NCBI RefSeq assembly: GCF_030252425.1
Contig: NZ_CP126994.1
Location: 3,839,001 to 3,903,000 of the forward strand
DNA: 64,000 nucleotides
Source: Acidisoma sp. PAMC 29798
Lineage (GTDB): Bacteria; Pseudomonadota; Alphaproteobacteria; Acetobacterales; Acetobacteraceae
Direction: 5' to 3'
Shown: in pieces, positions 18,655 to 27,413 of the stretch
Layout: every line of letters begins with the position of its first letter
How positions within the stretch are numbered: the stretch's first letter is position 1
Made by a program: the position numbers and the translations under genes
The notes under the pieces: generated by a model
Databases searched by the model: none
The model's input: the letters and a program-made list of their open reading frames with translations, nothing else
Told to the model about the DNA's origin: nothing

Positions 18655-19962
18655 ATGCAGCAGGAAGAACTCGTCTTCGTCGGAACTTGCGATTTCGCAG
18701 GCCTGGTGAGGGGCAAAGGCTTTCCGGCGGCGGAGCTGGACCACCGGCTGCGCCAGGGCGTCGGCAATACCGGCTCCAACATCATGATCTCCGCCTTCGG
18801 CACCATCCTGTCGTCGCCCTTCGGCACGGTCGGGGACGTGGTGCTCATGCCAGACCCCACGGCCGGCGTGCAGATCCCCTTCGATGAGGGTGCGGCCGAG
18901 CATTTCTACCTCGCGGATCAACAGATGCTGGACGGCAGCCCCTGGTGCTGCTGCCCGCGCGATTTCCTGCGCCGCGCCCTGACTGCGCTGGAAGCCGAGG
19001 CCGGGCTGACGGTGAAGGCGGCCTTCGAGCAGGAGTTCGTCTATACCGGCGTCGAGGATCGGTTGGGCGCGAGCTATGCGCTCGATTCCTTCCGCCGGCA
19101 GGGCGTCTTCGGGGAAAGCCTGATCGGCGCACTGCGGGCGGGCGGGCTCACGCCGGATTCCTTTCTGCCGGAATACGGCCCCCGCCAGTTCGAGGTCACG
19201 ATCAAGCCGACGATGGGCCTGCGCGCCGCCGATGAGGCCGTCATCATGCGGGAAATGATCCGGTCGGTGGCGCATCGCCTCGGCCACAAAGCCATCCTGG
19301 CGCCAATGATCGAGCCGGAGGGTATCGGCAACGGCACCCATATCCATCTCAGCCTGTGGGACCGGGATCGCACACCGGCGTCCCATGATGCCTCCGCGCC
19401 CTATGGCATTTCCGCCCGCATGGCGCCTTTCGTTGCCGGCATCCTGCATCATCTGCCGGCACTGACCGCCATCACCACGCCCTCGGTCGCGTCCTTCTAC
19501 CGTTTGCAGCCCAATCGCTGGGCCCCTGTCTGGGCCTTGCTCGCGCGACAGGATCGTGGCGCGGCGTTGCGGGTGGCACCGGTCTTCCCCGGCGCACCGG
19601 ACCGCGCAGCGGCGCAGTTCAATGTCGAGTTTCGGGTCGCCGATGCTGCCGCCAGCCCCTATCTCGCCCTCGGCGCCCTCATCCATGCCGGGTTGGACGG
19701 CATCCGCAAGGGCATGACTTTGCCGCCGGAACAGCCCGAGTTCTGGTCCATGAGCGAAGAGGCGCGCGACGCGGCCGGCATCGCCGTACTGCCCCGCACG
19801 CTTGATGCGGCGCTTGACCAGCTGGAAGCGACGGAGGCCGCGCAGGATTGGTTCGGGCCGGTGATGCTCGCGGCCTATCTGGAGTTCAAACGCTCCGAGA
19901 TCGCGGCCCTCGCCGACTTGGAACCCAGCGATATCTGTGACCGCTATGCCGCCATCTATTGA
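18655..19962 (+). CDS. Glutamine synthetase-family ligase
   Basis: ATP-dependent ammonia or amine ligase of the glutamine synthetase superfamily, 435 residues. Seen are KAAFEQEFVYTG (metal-binding glutamate strand), FEVTIKPTMGLRAADEAV, EPEGIGNGTHIHLSLW and NRWAPVWALLARQDRGAALR. It is shorter than housekeeping GlnA and lacks the adenylylation-site tyrosine pattern, so it resembles gamma-glutamyl-amine ligases such as PuuA-like or methylamide synthetase proteins. The cysteine hydrolase gene starts 9 bp downstream. Together they suggest use of an amine or amide nitrogen source; the substrate is unknown. Confidence 0.8.
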   Translation: MQQEELVFVGTCDFAGLVRGKGFPAAELDHRLRQGVGNTGSNIMISAFGTILSSPFGTVGDVVLMPDPTAGVQIPFDEGAAEHFYLADQQMLDGSPWCCCPRDFLRRALTALEAEAGLTVKAAFEQEFVYTGVEDRLGASYALDSFRRQGVFGESLIGALRAGGLTPDSFLPEYGPRQFEVTIKPTMGLRAADEAVIMREMIRSVAHRLGHKAILAPMIEPEGIGNGTHIHLSLWDRDRTPASHDASAPYGISARMAPFVAGILHHLPALTAITTPSVASFYRLQPNRWAPVWALLARQDRGAALRVAPVFPGAPDRAAAQFNVEFRVADAAASPYLALGALIHAGLDGIRKGMTLPPEQPEFWSMSEEARDAAGIAVLPRTLDAALDQLEATEAAQDWFGPVMLAAYLEFKRSEIAALADLEPSDICDRYAAIY

Positions 19963-19971
19963 GGATCTGCG

Positions 19972-20622
19972 ATGAAGAGTTTTGGCCTGAGCCGTGACGT
20001 GCCGATCGTGCCGTCGCAAGCCGCAATTCTGTTTATCGATGTGCAGAACTATGTGATGCGGGACGGCGGCGAATATGTCGGTATGGACGAGGCCGCGAAA
20101 GACGCACGCTACGGCTATTTCTTCGACGCGCTGGAAACGCGTGGCCTACCCAATATGCAGCGCCTGCAAGCGGCCTGCCGCACAGCGAAGATCGAAGTGA
20201 TGTACACGGTCATCGCCAGCCTGACGCAGGATGGGCGGGACCTCAGCCTGGATTACAAGATCAGCGGCTTGTTCTGCCCCAAGGGGTCGCACGACGCGCA
20301 AGTGGTAGACGCGCTGGCGCCGCTGCCCGATGAAATCGTCATCACCAAGACCTCATCCTCGGTCTTCATTTCCACCAATATCCATTATGTGCTCGGCAAT
20401 CTTGGTATTCGTTCACTGATCATCGCGGGTGGATTGACCGATCAATGCATCGATTCGGCGGTGCGAGATGCCTGCGATCTAGGCTATCTGGTGACGCTTC
20501 CGACCGATGCCTGCGTGACGCAGAGCCAGCAGCGGCACGAAACGTCACTCGCCAATAACAAGGGCTATTGCAGGCAAGTCACGACGGCCGCTTTGGTGGC
20601 GGAGATTGAGGGATCGACTTAG
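19972..20622 (+). CDS. Isochorismatase-family cysteine hydrolase
   Basis: The 216-residue protein has the cysteine hydrolase triad of the isochorismatase fold: D23 in LFIDVQN, K126 in ITKTSSSVF and C159 in GGLTDQCIDSAVRDA. Relatives hydrolyse ureidoacrylate, biuret, N-carbamoyl compounds, nicotinamide or isochorismate. The close upstream glutamine-synthetase-like gene and a nearby NCS1 permease favour an amide or ureide substrate, but this is inference. A REP-like palindrome follows 11 bp after the stop. Confidence 0.85.
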   Translation: MKSFGLSRDVPIVPSQAAILFIDVQNYVMRDGGEYVGMDEAAKDARYGYFFDALETRGLPNMQRLQAACRTAKIEVMYTVIASLTQDGRDLSLDYKISGLFCPKGSHDAQVVDALAPLPDEIVITKTSSSVFISTNIHYVLGNLGIRSLIIAGGLTDQCIDSAVRDACDLGYLVTLPTDACVTQSQQRHETSLANNKGYCRQVTTAALVAEIEGST

Positions 20623-20633
20623 ACGTTTTCACC

Positions 20634-20680
20634 GTCATCCACGGGCGCCCGTGGGCCCACGGGTCAAGTCCGCGGGTGAC
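20634..20680. repeat. REP-like palindrome, asymmetric copy
   Basis: The left arm GTCATCCACGGGCGCCCGTGG and the right arm, ending CGGGTCAAGTCCGCGGGTGAC, are related dyads. The left one has lost the TTGA loop seen in the other copies. It lies between the convergent hydrolase and GST genes. Confidence 0.75.
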
Positions 20681-20700
20681 GTATACTATGTGGTGACGCC

Positions 20701-21321
20701 TTAACCCTTCTGCGCCGCCAACAATGTCTGCACGGCAGGCCGCTCTTCCATCCGGCGCTTGTGGTCAATGAGGGCAGGGAAACGCGCCGGGTCCACGCCA
20801 TCCCCCACCATCCATTGTTCGACGGTGTACAGATAAGGATCGCAGATCGAATAGGTGTCACCCATCACCCAAGGCCCCTTGAACAAGCTGTCCTGAATAA
20901 GGTCGAAGCTCGCCGTCACCGTCTCCGGAACTTTGTGCTTCATCTCCGCGATGCACGCGGGTTCATTCGCCCAGCGACTGCCGCGATTCTTCATCGAATG
21001 CGCGACATGATGGGTCGAACAAAGATACGCATTGAAGGACTGGATCTGTGCGATGGCGAAGATGTCGGCAGGCAGCGCAAGCACGGACTCCGGATAGGCT
21101 TGCGCGATATAGCCGAGGATCGCCGGCGTCTCCGTCAGAAGGCCTTGATCGGTCACCAGGGCCGGAACCCGACCCTTGGGGTTGATGGCCAGGTAGTCGG
21201 GCTGGCGCTGATCGCCCGCGCCCATGTTCACGCGAATGCCGTCATACACGGCACCCACCTCCTCCAAGGCGATGAAAGAGGCGATCGCACAACTCTGAGC
21301 ATGGTAGTAGAGTTTCAGCAT
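20701..21321 (-). CDS. Glutathione S-transferase family protein
   Basis: Two-domain GST of 206 residues. The N-terminal thioredoxin-like domain has the motif NPKGRVPALV with the cis-proline, followed by LTETPAILGYIA, where E-T/S binds the glutathione gamma-glutamyl group. The all-helical C-terminal domain includes LFKGPWVMGDTYSICDPYLYTV. A cysteine in YYHAQSCAIA near residue 11 suggests the beta class. Substrate is not predictable. It is transcribed away from the repeat-protein gene start with a 20-bp gap, so co-transcription with the upstream permease pair is possible. Confidence 0.88.
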   Translation of the reverse strand: MLKLYYHAQSCAIASFIALEEVGAVYDGIRVNMGAGDQRQPDYLAINPKGRVPALVTDQGLLTETPAILGYIAQAYPESVLALPADIFAIAQIQSFNAYLCSTHHVAHSMKNRGSRWANEPACIAEMKHKVPETVTASFDLIQDSLFKGPWVMGDTYSICDPYLYTVEQWMVGDGVDPARFPALIDHKRRMEERPAVQTLLAAQKG

Positions 21322-21341
21322 GAGATGGTCCCCCCTTCTTT

Positions 21342-22160
21342 TCAGCGCCCGGCCAGAATAACGAAGCTATACAGAAAGTGCAGCAGTGGGTTACGCATGA
21401 CCTCGTCTGGCGCGCCCGGCGGGGGCGGTTTGCCCACCATCTGCGTTTGCCGATATTGGGTAGCGCTGAACCAAGGCGAAGGGTCGAATTCCCGGGCCGC
21501 ACCCACCGTCAGATAATGCGCAAAAATGTCGCGAGCCCGCCCCAGTTCGGCCGCGTAGGTCGTCACGTAGAAAGAAATATCGAACAGCGGCAGCGGGCTC
21601 ACCCGGCGATCGCGTCTGTTCTCCAGGTAATGGCGGAGAGGAGATTCCTGGGCCGCGATCCCATAGGCGGTGCGATACCAGTCCGGATCGAAATAGAGGC
21701 TGGGTCGATAACCCAGCGCCTCCCCCTGCACGAGGTAATGGCATAGCGGGCTCATGCTATCGGGCGGCGCATAGCGGTCGCGGTACCAGCGGCCGTCGAA
21801 ATAGGCGTTGGGCCGACGGTATTCTGCCCAGCCGTGGTTGATGTAATGATCGACCGCGCTCAATCCCGATGCATGCACATCGGGTCCGTTGATGAAATAG
21901 TAGTTCTCATCGACCAATTGGGACGCGCGCAGGATCTCCGCCTCGTCGCGTGGCAGCCGCCCTTCCCGTCTACCCGCGATGAGGTAATGGTCGGTCGGGT
22001 CCACCCCGGCATCACCCACATCGGGATAGCGGCGAAGATAGAAATCGATATCGACCGGCGCGAACCGGCTTAGGCTTTCGCTGGGCATGACATCCACCGC
22101 CGATATCCCTTCCGTAACGAAATTGACGGATCGGGGTGCTTGGCGCAAGACATCGCTCAT
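21342..22160 (-). CDS. Protein made of tandem HYL-type repeats, function unknown
   Basis: No enzyme family recognised. The 272 residues contain about six tandem units of 40-50 residues with the pattern FD-x2-WY-x3-Y ... P-x2-HYL-x2-G-x3-GR-x-P, for example DPTDHYLIAGRREGRLP, SAVDHYINHG, SPLCHYLVQGEALGYRP and SPLRHYLENR. I have seen this pattern attached to glycosyltransferases and surface-polysaccharide proteins. No signal peptide or membrane span is evident. The ATG overlaps the stop of the NCS1 permease gene (ATGA), so it is translationally coupled to a transporter. Confidence 0.75.
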   Translation of the reverse strand: MSDVLRQAPRSVNFVTEGISAVDVMPSESLSRFAPVDIDFYLRRYPDVGDAGVDPTDHYLIAGRREGRLPRDEAEILRASQLVDENYYFINGPDVHASGLSAVDHYINHGWAEYRRPNAYFDGRWYRDRYAPPDSMSPLCHYLVQGEALGYRPSLYFDPDWYRTAYGIAAQESPLRHYLENRRDRRVSPLPLFDISFYVTTYAAELGRARDIFAHYLTVGAAREFDPSPWFSATQYRQTQMVGKPPPPGAPDEVMRNPLLHFLYSFVILAGR

Positions 22161-23575
22161 GGGCGGCTAATCTTTCCAATGGCGAGATAGAGGACGGAGG
22201 CGACGAGGGCCGAGCTGATGAAGCTGAGATCCACGCCCTGGGCAATATTGGCAAGCGGCCCCACGAACAGGCTCGTATTGGTGAACAGCAACCCGATGCC
22301 CACGCCCAACACCCAGGCGATGACGGCGGCGGCATTGAAACCGCCCCGGTACCAGTAGCGTCCGCCTTGCCGATGATGGGCAAAGGCTTGCAGATCCTGT
22401 GCGTGGAAGCGGCCCCGATGCTGCACCCATCCGATGATATTGATCATGATCCACGGCGTGACCAATACCGTCACGATCGCACACAATGCCAGGATCGAGT
22501 CCGTGAGGTTGAAGACAACGAGACCGACATAGCCCACGGTGAGGCCGACTGCGCCGAAGATCAGCCCGACCTGGGCGCGCTGCATGCGCCACAGGATGGC
22601 GTGGAGATCGAGCGTGCCGTTATAGACGACCATGCCACCATTGCTGACATTGCCGATGAGGCCGATCACCAGGATGGGCACGATCAGGGCGAGTGGCACG
22701 TTCGTGATCATCAAGCTCGTGACTGCGTTGGCGTCCTGCACGCCGAGGCCGATGATTTCCCCACAGGTCAGGGCGATGACACAGCCGGCAATCATGCCGA
22801 GCAGCGACCAGCCGAACAGGGCGCGCGGCTTGCTCGCGGACGGCGTATAGCGCGCATAATCCCCCGCGAAGGGCGCATAGGAAATGGCATTGGCGATTTG
22901 CGTGGTCATCGCAATCGCCCAGGTCGCCCAGAAACTGCCAAGCATGAGTTTTGGCGCGGCCTCAGGCGGATCCCAATGGATCAGCACGAAATAGACCAGC
23001 AGCGCCAGGCAGATCATGCTGGCCACAGCGGTGAACTTCTCATAGGCGACGATCGTCGCATGACCCAGGATGCCGAAACCCAAGGTAATCACAGCCATGA
23101 TGATCAGCGCGACGGTCAGGATCGGTCCCGTGGTGGGCCAGCCGAACAGCCTGTGCAGGCCTTGCAGAACCGGCGGCGTGCTGATCCACAGCACCAGGGC
23201 GAAATAGCCGAGGTCAATGACCTGGGTGATGAAGGACCCGACATAGCGGCCACGAATGCCAAAGAAGGCGCCGCTGCTGACGGTGCTATTGGTCCCTGTG
23301 CGCGGACCGATGATCGCCATGCCGGCCACGGCCAGGGACCCGAGGATGGTGCCGACCACGATCGCCGTAAACGAATGCCACCAGTTCAGGCCAAAGGCGA
23401 CCGGCAGCGCGCCGAGCACGATGGAGCCATAGGTGATCTGCGTTCCGAAAAAGACCCAGGCCAGATCCCGCGGTTTCGAATGACGCTCGGAGTCTGGAAT
23501 GAAGTCGATACCGCGCGTCTCGATGCGGCCGACGATGTCGATCGCAGCATCTTTGGCCAGAGGTCGCGTGGTCAT
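22157..23575 (-). CDS. NCS1-family nucleobase / cytosine-allantoin-type permease
   Basis: Twelve-helix secondary transporter of 472 residues in the inner membrane, usually proton- or sodium-coupled uptake of cytosine, uracil, allantoin or hydantoins. Motifs include a preTM stretch RGIDFIPDSERHSKPRDLAWVF (given only as a region), GPRTGTNSTVSSGAFFGIRG near residue 95 and QIANAISYAPFAGDYARY near 225. The nearby amide hydrolase and ligase support a nitrogenous substrate. The gene ends overlapping the HYL-repeat gene. The start at 23575 lies 18 bp after the Cdh stop. Confidence 0.87.
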   Translation of the reverse strand: MTTRPLAKDAAIDIVGRIETRGIDFIPDSERHSKPRDLAWVFFGTQITYGSIVLGALPVAFGLNWWHSFTAIVVGTILGSLAVAGMAIIGPRTGTNSTVSSGAFFGIRGRYVGSFITQVIDLGYFALVLWISTPPVLQGLHRLFGWPTTGPILTVALIIMAVITLGFGILGHATIVAYEKFTAVASMICLALLVYFVLIHWDPPEAAPKLMLGSFWATWAIAMTTQIANAISYAPFAGDYARYTPSASKPRALFGWSLLGMIAGCVIALTCGEIIGLGVQDANAVTSLMITNVPLALIVPILVIGLIGNVSNGGMVVYNGTLDLHAILWRMQRAQVGLIFGAVGLTVGYVGLVVFNLTDSILALCAIVTVLVTPWIMINIIGWVQHRGRFHAQDLQAFAHHRQGGRYWYRGGFNAAAVIAWVLGVGIGLLFTNTSLFVGPLANIAQGVDLSFISSALVASVLYLAIGKISRP

Positions 23576-23593
23576 CCCATCTCCTGCAAGGCA

Positions 23594-24382
23594 TCAATCT
23601 TTGGAACTGACGCTGCATGCATGATCTTGAAGCGCCTCGCCACTGCCCATATCGCCATGGGCGGGGTCGGCGCGATCGTCGAGCAAAATAAAGCCGGTCT
23701 CGGGCGCCCCGACCAGCACGAGGGTATGGAGCCCCATGGCGGCACGGGCGCCCGGCTGCTTGGCTGCCAGAAGCTGGAAAGGATTGGCATCCCCGAGGGC
23801 GACACCGGGGATCCGCATCGCCTGGTACGTATGCCCGGCCAGACCCTCCGGGAAGGGTGCCCAATCCGGGCCGATCGCCGTCATGTGCCGCGCAAGACTA
23901 TCCCGCACGTCTCGCCGGATGCAGTCCATATGAATATGCAACTGCTGCTGGGTGCGCCCGTCGATGGAATTGATGGCGAGGCTGAGGTCCTGCCGGGGTA
24001 GGGGCTTGGGCAGCTTGGATTGCACCAGGCCCATCTGGCCCCAGGCATCGGCGAAGTAATTGGCCGCACCGGGTGCCAGAAGTGCCGGGCTCTCGATTCC
24101 GGTCAGCCGTGTCGTCGGGATCAGCAGATATTGCGTGGCGCCGACGATATCCTTCAGGATCGCATAGCCAGCCGGGAGATCCACGCGGGCACAGGGCGCG
24201 GGTTGCGCATTCTGCGTCTGATCCACCACGCAGCGATTATGGACGATCTTCCACAGGATCATGGGGTCGCTCGCAGCGCCGAGGAACAGGATCGGCACTG
24301 ACACCACCAGCAGTGCGGCCGCGCCGATCACCCAGCGGCGCCAGCCCCAGTTCACCCATCGCCACAAACTTCGCGCACCCAT
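23594..24382 (-). CDS. cdh: CDP-diacylglycerol diphosphatase
   Basis: Hydrolyses CDP-diacylglycerol to phosphatidate and CMP. The 262-residue protein starts with a basic segment and one transmembrane helix (about 16-37). It then shows the family features ILWKIVHNRCV, YAILKDIVGATQYLLIPT (HIT-like N-terminal strand) and LHIHMDCIRRDV with H149 and H151 of the H-x-H catalytic pair. It probably faces the periplasm, anchored in the inner membrane. It is the first gene of a minus-strand run with the NCS1 permease and is divergent from the MAPEG gene. Confidence 0.85.
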   Translation of the reverse strand: MGARSLWRWVNWGWRRWVIGAAALLVVSVPILFLGAASDPMILWKIVHNRCVVDQTQNAQPAPCARVDLPAGYAILKDIVGATQYLLIPTTRLTGIESPALLAPGAANYFADAWGQMGLVQSKLPKPLPRQDLSLAINSIDGRTQQQLHIHMDCIRRDVRDSLARHMTAIGPDWAPFPEGLAGHTYQAMRIPGVALGDANPFQLLAAKQPGARAAMGLHTLVLVGAPETGFILLDDRADPAHGDMGSGEALQDHACSVSSKD

Positions 24383-24474
24383 GATCCTGGTTTAGCCCAG
24401 GTCGCCCCGGCGTGTCTTGCGGTCCTCCGCGACATCCTCATGTCACAGCCAGACCAATTTTGAAGGCCGCGCTC

Positions 24475-24861
24475 ATGACGACTGAGACTATCCTGCTCCT
24501 CTGCGCGGTCGTCTTGGGCCTCGTGCAATGCCTCGCCACAGGCGTCGGCGTCAGCGCCAGCCTCGGCTACGACTACAGCGCAAGCCCGCGCGACGATCAG
24601 AAACCGCTGAGCGGCGTGCCAGGGCGCGTCAAACGCGCCTATGCCAATTTCATGGAGACCTTCCCCTATTTCGCGGCCTTGGTGCTGCTGGGGGCGGTGC
24701 TCCATCGCCACTCCCTGCTGACGGTGCTTGGCGCGCATCTCTATTTCTGGGGTCGCCTAGTCTATTGGCCGCTTTATGTCGCCGGAACCCCCAAGGTCCG
24801 CTCCCTGGTCTGGGTCGTGTCCATCCTCGGCATCGTGCTTCTGCTTATCGGCGTTGCGTAA
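24475..24861 (+). CDS. MAPEG-family membrane protein
   Basis: Small four-helix integral membrane protein of 128 residues related to microsomal glutathione S-transferases. The cytoplasmic loop holds RVKRAYANFMETFPYFAALV, with the conserved R-x-x-N-x-x-E-x-x-P pattern of the family, and the last helices contain FWGRLVYWPLYVAG. The ATG at 24475 is chosen because it starts at the first helix; an in-frame upstream ATG would add an unrelated hydrophilic tail. Function may be lipid peroxide or electrophile detoxification. Confidence 0.85.
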   Translation: MTTETILLLCAVVLGLVQCLATGVGVSASLGYDYSASPRDDQKPLSGVPGRVKRAYANFMETFPYFAALVLLGAVLHRHSLLTVLGAHLYFWGRLVYWPLYVAGTPKVRSLVWVVSILGIVLLLIGVA

Positions 24862-24874
24862 GATATTCGTTGCC

Positions 24875-24899
24875 CCTCATGCCGCACTGCGGTATGAGG
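24875..24899 (+). terminator. Hairpin after MAPEG gene, no T tract
   Basis: CCTCATGCCGC (24875-24885) pairs with GCGGTATGAGG (24889-24899), one wobble, around a 3-base loop. There is no T run, so this may be a processing or partial termination site. The remaining stretch to 25089 holds only the probable leader of the helicase gene, with two near-identical TTTTTCCGAACg copies near 24990-25015. Confidence 0.5.
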
Positions 24900-25089
24900 C
24901 GGCCAGATTGTTCGCGGGATGCGCGAACGGTGATCCTCGTTCCACCGCTGCCTTCGGTTCTTTTGCCGGAGCAGTTTCGGGTTTCATCTTTTTCCGAACG
25001 ATCTTTTTCCGAACCCGTTCCGCTCCGCATCGCGCGTTGAGCATGGACACGAACCGCCCCAACTCTGTTCGGGCGGCGTGGAGACATTT

Positions 25090-26388
25090 TTGACCAATTC
25101 CGTTCCGACGACCACACCGACGTTTGAATCCCTCGGCCTGATCGAGCCCATCCAGCGCGTTTTGAAGGAGCTTTCCTTCACGACGCCGACCCCCATTCAG
25201 ACCGGCGCTATCCCCGAAGTCCTGAAGGGCCGCGATCTTCTGGGCGTCGCCCAGACCGGCACCGGCAAGACCGGCGCCTTCGCCCTGCCCATCATCCAGC
25301 ACCTGCTCGCCAGCAAGGTTCGCCCGCGCCCGTACGGCACGCGCGCCCTGATCCTTGCCCCGACGCGCGAACTCGCTCTCCAGATCGAAGAGAGCATCAA
25401 GCGCTTCGCCGCCGGCCTTGGCCTGCGGACCGTCGTTATCCTCGGCGGCGTCGGCCGTAGCCCGCAGGTCCAGCGCATGCAGCGCGGCACCGACATCGTC
25501 GTCGGCACGCCGGGCCGCATCAAGGATCTGATGAGCACCAAGGAGCTGCTGCTCGACCAAGTCAGCCACTTCGTGCTCGACGAAGGCGACCAGATGCTCG
25601 ACCTCGGCTTCATCCGTGACATCCGCTCCATCATGGCGGCCCTGCCCGCCCAGCGGCAGTCGATGCTGTTCTCGGCCACCATGCCGGCCGAAGTCGCCAA
25701 GCTCGCCAATAGCCTCCTGCGTGACCCCGTGCGCGTGCAGATCGCCAGTGAGACGACGACGCCGGAGCGCATTGAGCAGCATGTCCATTTCGTCGATGCC
25801 TCGGGCAAGAAGCATCTGCTGGTGAACCTGCTGCGTGATCCCGCCATGCAGCGCGTCATCGTCTTCACCCGCACCAAGCGCGGCGCCGACAAGGTGACCG
25901 AGCATTTGGAGACGGCCAATATCCAGGCCGAAGCCATGCATGGCAACAAGAGCCAAGCCGCGCGCCAGCGTAGCCTAGAGCGGTTCCGCAACGGCCAGGC
26001 GCGGGTGCTCGTCGCGACCGATCTCGCGGCACGCGGCATCCATGTCACCGGCATCACGCATGTCATCAATTACGAACTGCCGAATGAGCCGGAGGCCTAC
26101 GTCCATCGCATCGGCCGCACCGCGCGCGCCGGCGCCTCGGGCATTGCCTTCGCCTTTTGCGACCCCAGCGAGCAGGGCTTCCTGCGCGCCATCCAGCGGC
26201 TGACGGGCGTCGTCATGCAGGTCGCCGGTCCTCGCCCGGTCTCCTCGACGGGTCATGCCGCCGATATCGTGCCGATCCGTCCCGCCTCGTCCGAAGCACC
26301 GCGTGGAAACGGCGAGCAGGAGCGTCCGAAGCATCGCGGTCGCCGCTCCGGCTCGGGCCGTCGTCCCCGCCAAAGCCAGGCGGCGTAA
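25090..26388 (+). CDS. DEAD-box ATP-dependent RNA helicase with a DEGD motif II
   Basis: SF2 RNA helicase of about 432 residues, remodelling rRNA or mRNA. Visible motifs: Q-motif PTPIQTGAIP, Walker A AQTGTGKT, PTRELALQ, VGTPGR, SAT, RGIHVTGITHVINYE and HRIGRTARAG, with a basic C-terminal tail. Motif II reads LDEGDQMLDLGF, that is DEGD rather than DEAD. Start choice: TTG at 25090 has GGAG six bases upstream (25080-25083); a GTG at 25078 is in frame but overlaps that site and lacks a good one of its own. The long leader could allow cold-shock control. Confidence 0.9.
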   Translation: MTNSVPTTTPTFESLGLIEPIQRVLKELSFTTPTPIQTGAIPEVLKGRDLLGVAQTGTGKTGAFALPIIQHLLASKVRPRPYGTRALILAPTRELALQIEESIKRFAAGLGLRTVVILGGVGRSPQVQRMQRGTDIVVGTPGRIKDLMSTKELLLDQVSHFVLDEGDQMLDLGFIRDIRSIMAALPAQRQSMLFSATMPAEVAKLANSLLRDPVRVQIASETTTPERIEQHVHFVDASGKKHLLVNLLRDPAMQRVIVFTRTKRGADKVTEHLETANIQAEAMHGNKSQAARQRSLERFRNGQARVLVATDLAARGIHVTGITHVINYELPNEPEAYVHRIGRTARAGASGIAFAFCDPSEQGFLRAIQRLTGVVMQVAGPRPVSSTGHAADIVPIRPASSEAPRGNGEQERPKHRGRRSGSGRRPRQSQAA

Positions 26389-26453
26389 AGCCGCCTCTGG
26401 TCAGGAGACCTCGCGGTACTTAGGAGAAGCGCTCCTCACCGCGAGTGCCCCCG

Positions 26454-27413
26454 ATGGCCGTCTATACCGAAGTTTCCGACGATGCGCTGGCCGCCTTCCT
26501 CACCGCCTATGATATCGGTGAGGCGGTGGCGTTTCGCGGCATCGCCGAGGGCGTGGAGAACAGCAATTACATGCTGCGCACCACGACCGGGGACTTCATC
26601 CTCACCCTGTATGAAAAGCGCGTCGATCCCGCCGAACTGCCCTGGTTCCTGGGGCTGATGGAGCATCTATCGACGCAGGGCGTTACCTGCCCGCAACCGG
26701 TGCCTGGGCGGGACGGCAGCGCGCTGCGCATGCTGGCCGATCGCCACGCCGCCATCACCACCTTCTTGCCTGGCGTCTGGCCTCGCCGCCCGCAGCTCGC
26801 CCATTGCGGACCTTTGGGCGAAGCCTTGGGCGGCCTGCATGCCGCCGGCGCCAGCTACACGCCGGTGCGCCCCAATGCGCTGGGTCCTGAGGGCTGGGCG
26901 CCCTTGCTGGCGCGCAGCCTGAGCCGCGCCGATGAAGTGGCGCCCGATCTCGGCGCCGAACTTTCCGCCGTTCTGGACCGTCTTCGCGCCGCCTGGCCGC
27001 AAGACCTGCCGGTCGGCCAGATCCATGCCGATCTTTTTCCCGACAATGTCTTCTTCCTCGATGGCCGCATTTCCGGCCTCATCGATTTCTATTTCGCGGC
27101 GACGGATATCCTCGCCTACGACCTCGCCATATGCCTCAATGCCTGGTGTTTCGAGGCCGACGGCGCCTTCAACGTGACGCGCGGCCGGGCGCTGATTTCA
27201 GGCTATCAGGCGGTGCGTCCGCTAACCGACGCCGAGGGCGCGGCTTTGCCGGTTCTGGCCGAGGGCGCGGCACTGCGGTTTCTGCTGACGCGGCTGTACG
27301 ACTGGCTGTACCGGCCGCCGGGCGCCATGGTGACGCCCAAGGACCCCATGGAATATCTGCGCAAGCTTCGCTTCCATCGCCATGCCACGGGGCTCGCCTC
27401 CTATGTCGGATGA
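26454..27413 (+). CDS. thrB: Homoserine kinase (ThrB2 type)
   Basis: Phosphorylates homoserine in threonine synthesis. It belongs to the aminoglycoside-phosphotransferase-like ThrB family typical of alphaproteobacteria. The N-terminus [16 protein letters not shown] is diagnostic. [19 protein letters not shown] and the catalytic-loop motif [12 protein letters not shown] near residue 190, then [11 protein letters not shown], follow. Length 319. ATG at 26454 is preferred over GTG at 26445 because it gives the family N-terminus. The end overlaps rnhA by 11 bp; thrB-rnhA is a familiar alphaproteobacterial pair. Confidence 0.93.
   Translation: MAVYTEVSDDALAAFLTAYDIGEAVAFRGIAEGVENSNYMLRTTTGDFILTLYEKRVDPAELPWFLGLMEHLSTQGVTCPQPVPGRDGSALRMLADRHAAITTFLPGVWPRRPQLAHCGPLGEALGGLHAAGASYTPVRPNALGPEGWAPLLARSLSRADEVAPDLGAELSAVLDRLRAAWPQDLPVGQIHADLFPDNVFFLDGRISGLIDFYFAATDILAYDLAICLNAWCFEADGAFNVTRGRALISGYQAVRPLTDAEGAALPVLAEGAALRFLLTRLYDWLYRPPGAMVTPKDPMEYLRKLRFHRHATGLASYVG

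Noticed and set aside
7495-20680. The dispersed palindromes as CRISPR repeats
   Set aside because: They are kilobases apart, at gene ends and vary in structure, with no array or cas genes.
22136-24001. A 621-codon plus-strand reading frame opposite the NCS1 permease and cdh
   Set aside because: The minus strand encodes two clear families with membrane helices and catalytic motifs; the plus-strand translation is rich in His, Asp and Arg as expected for a shadow.
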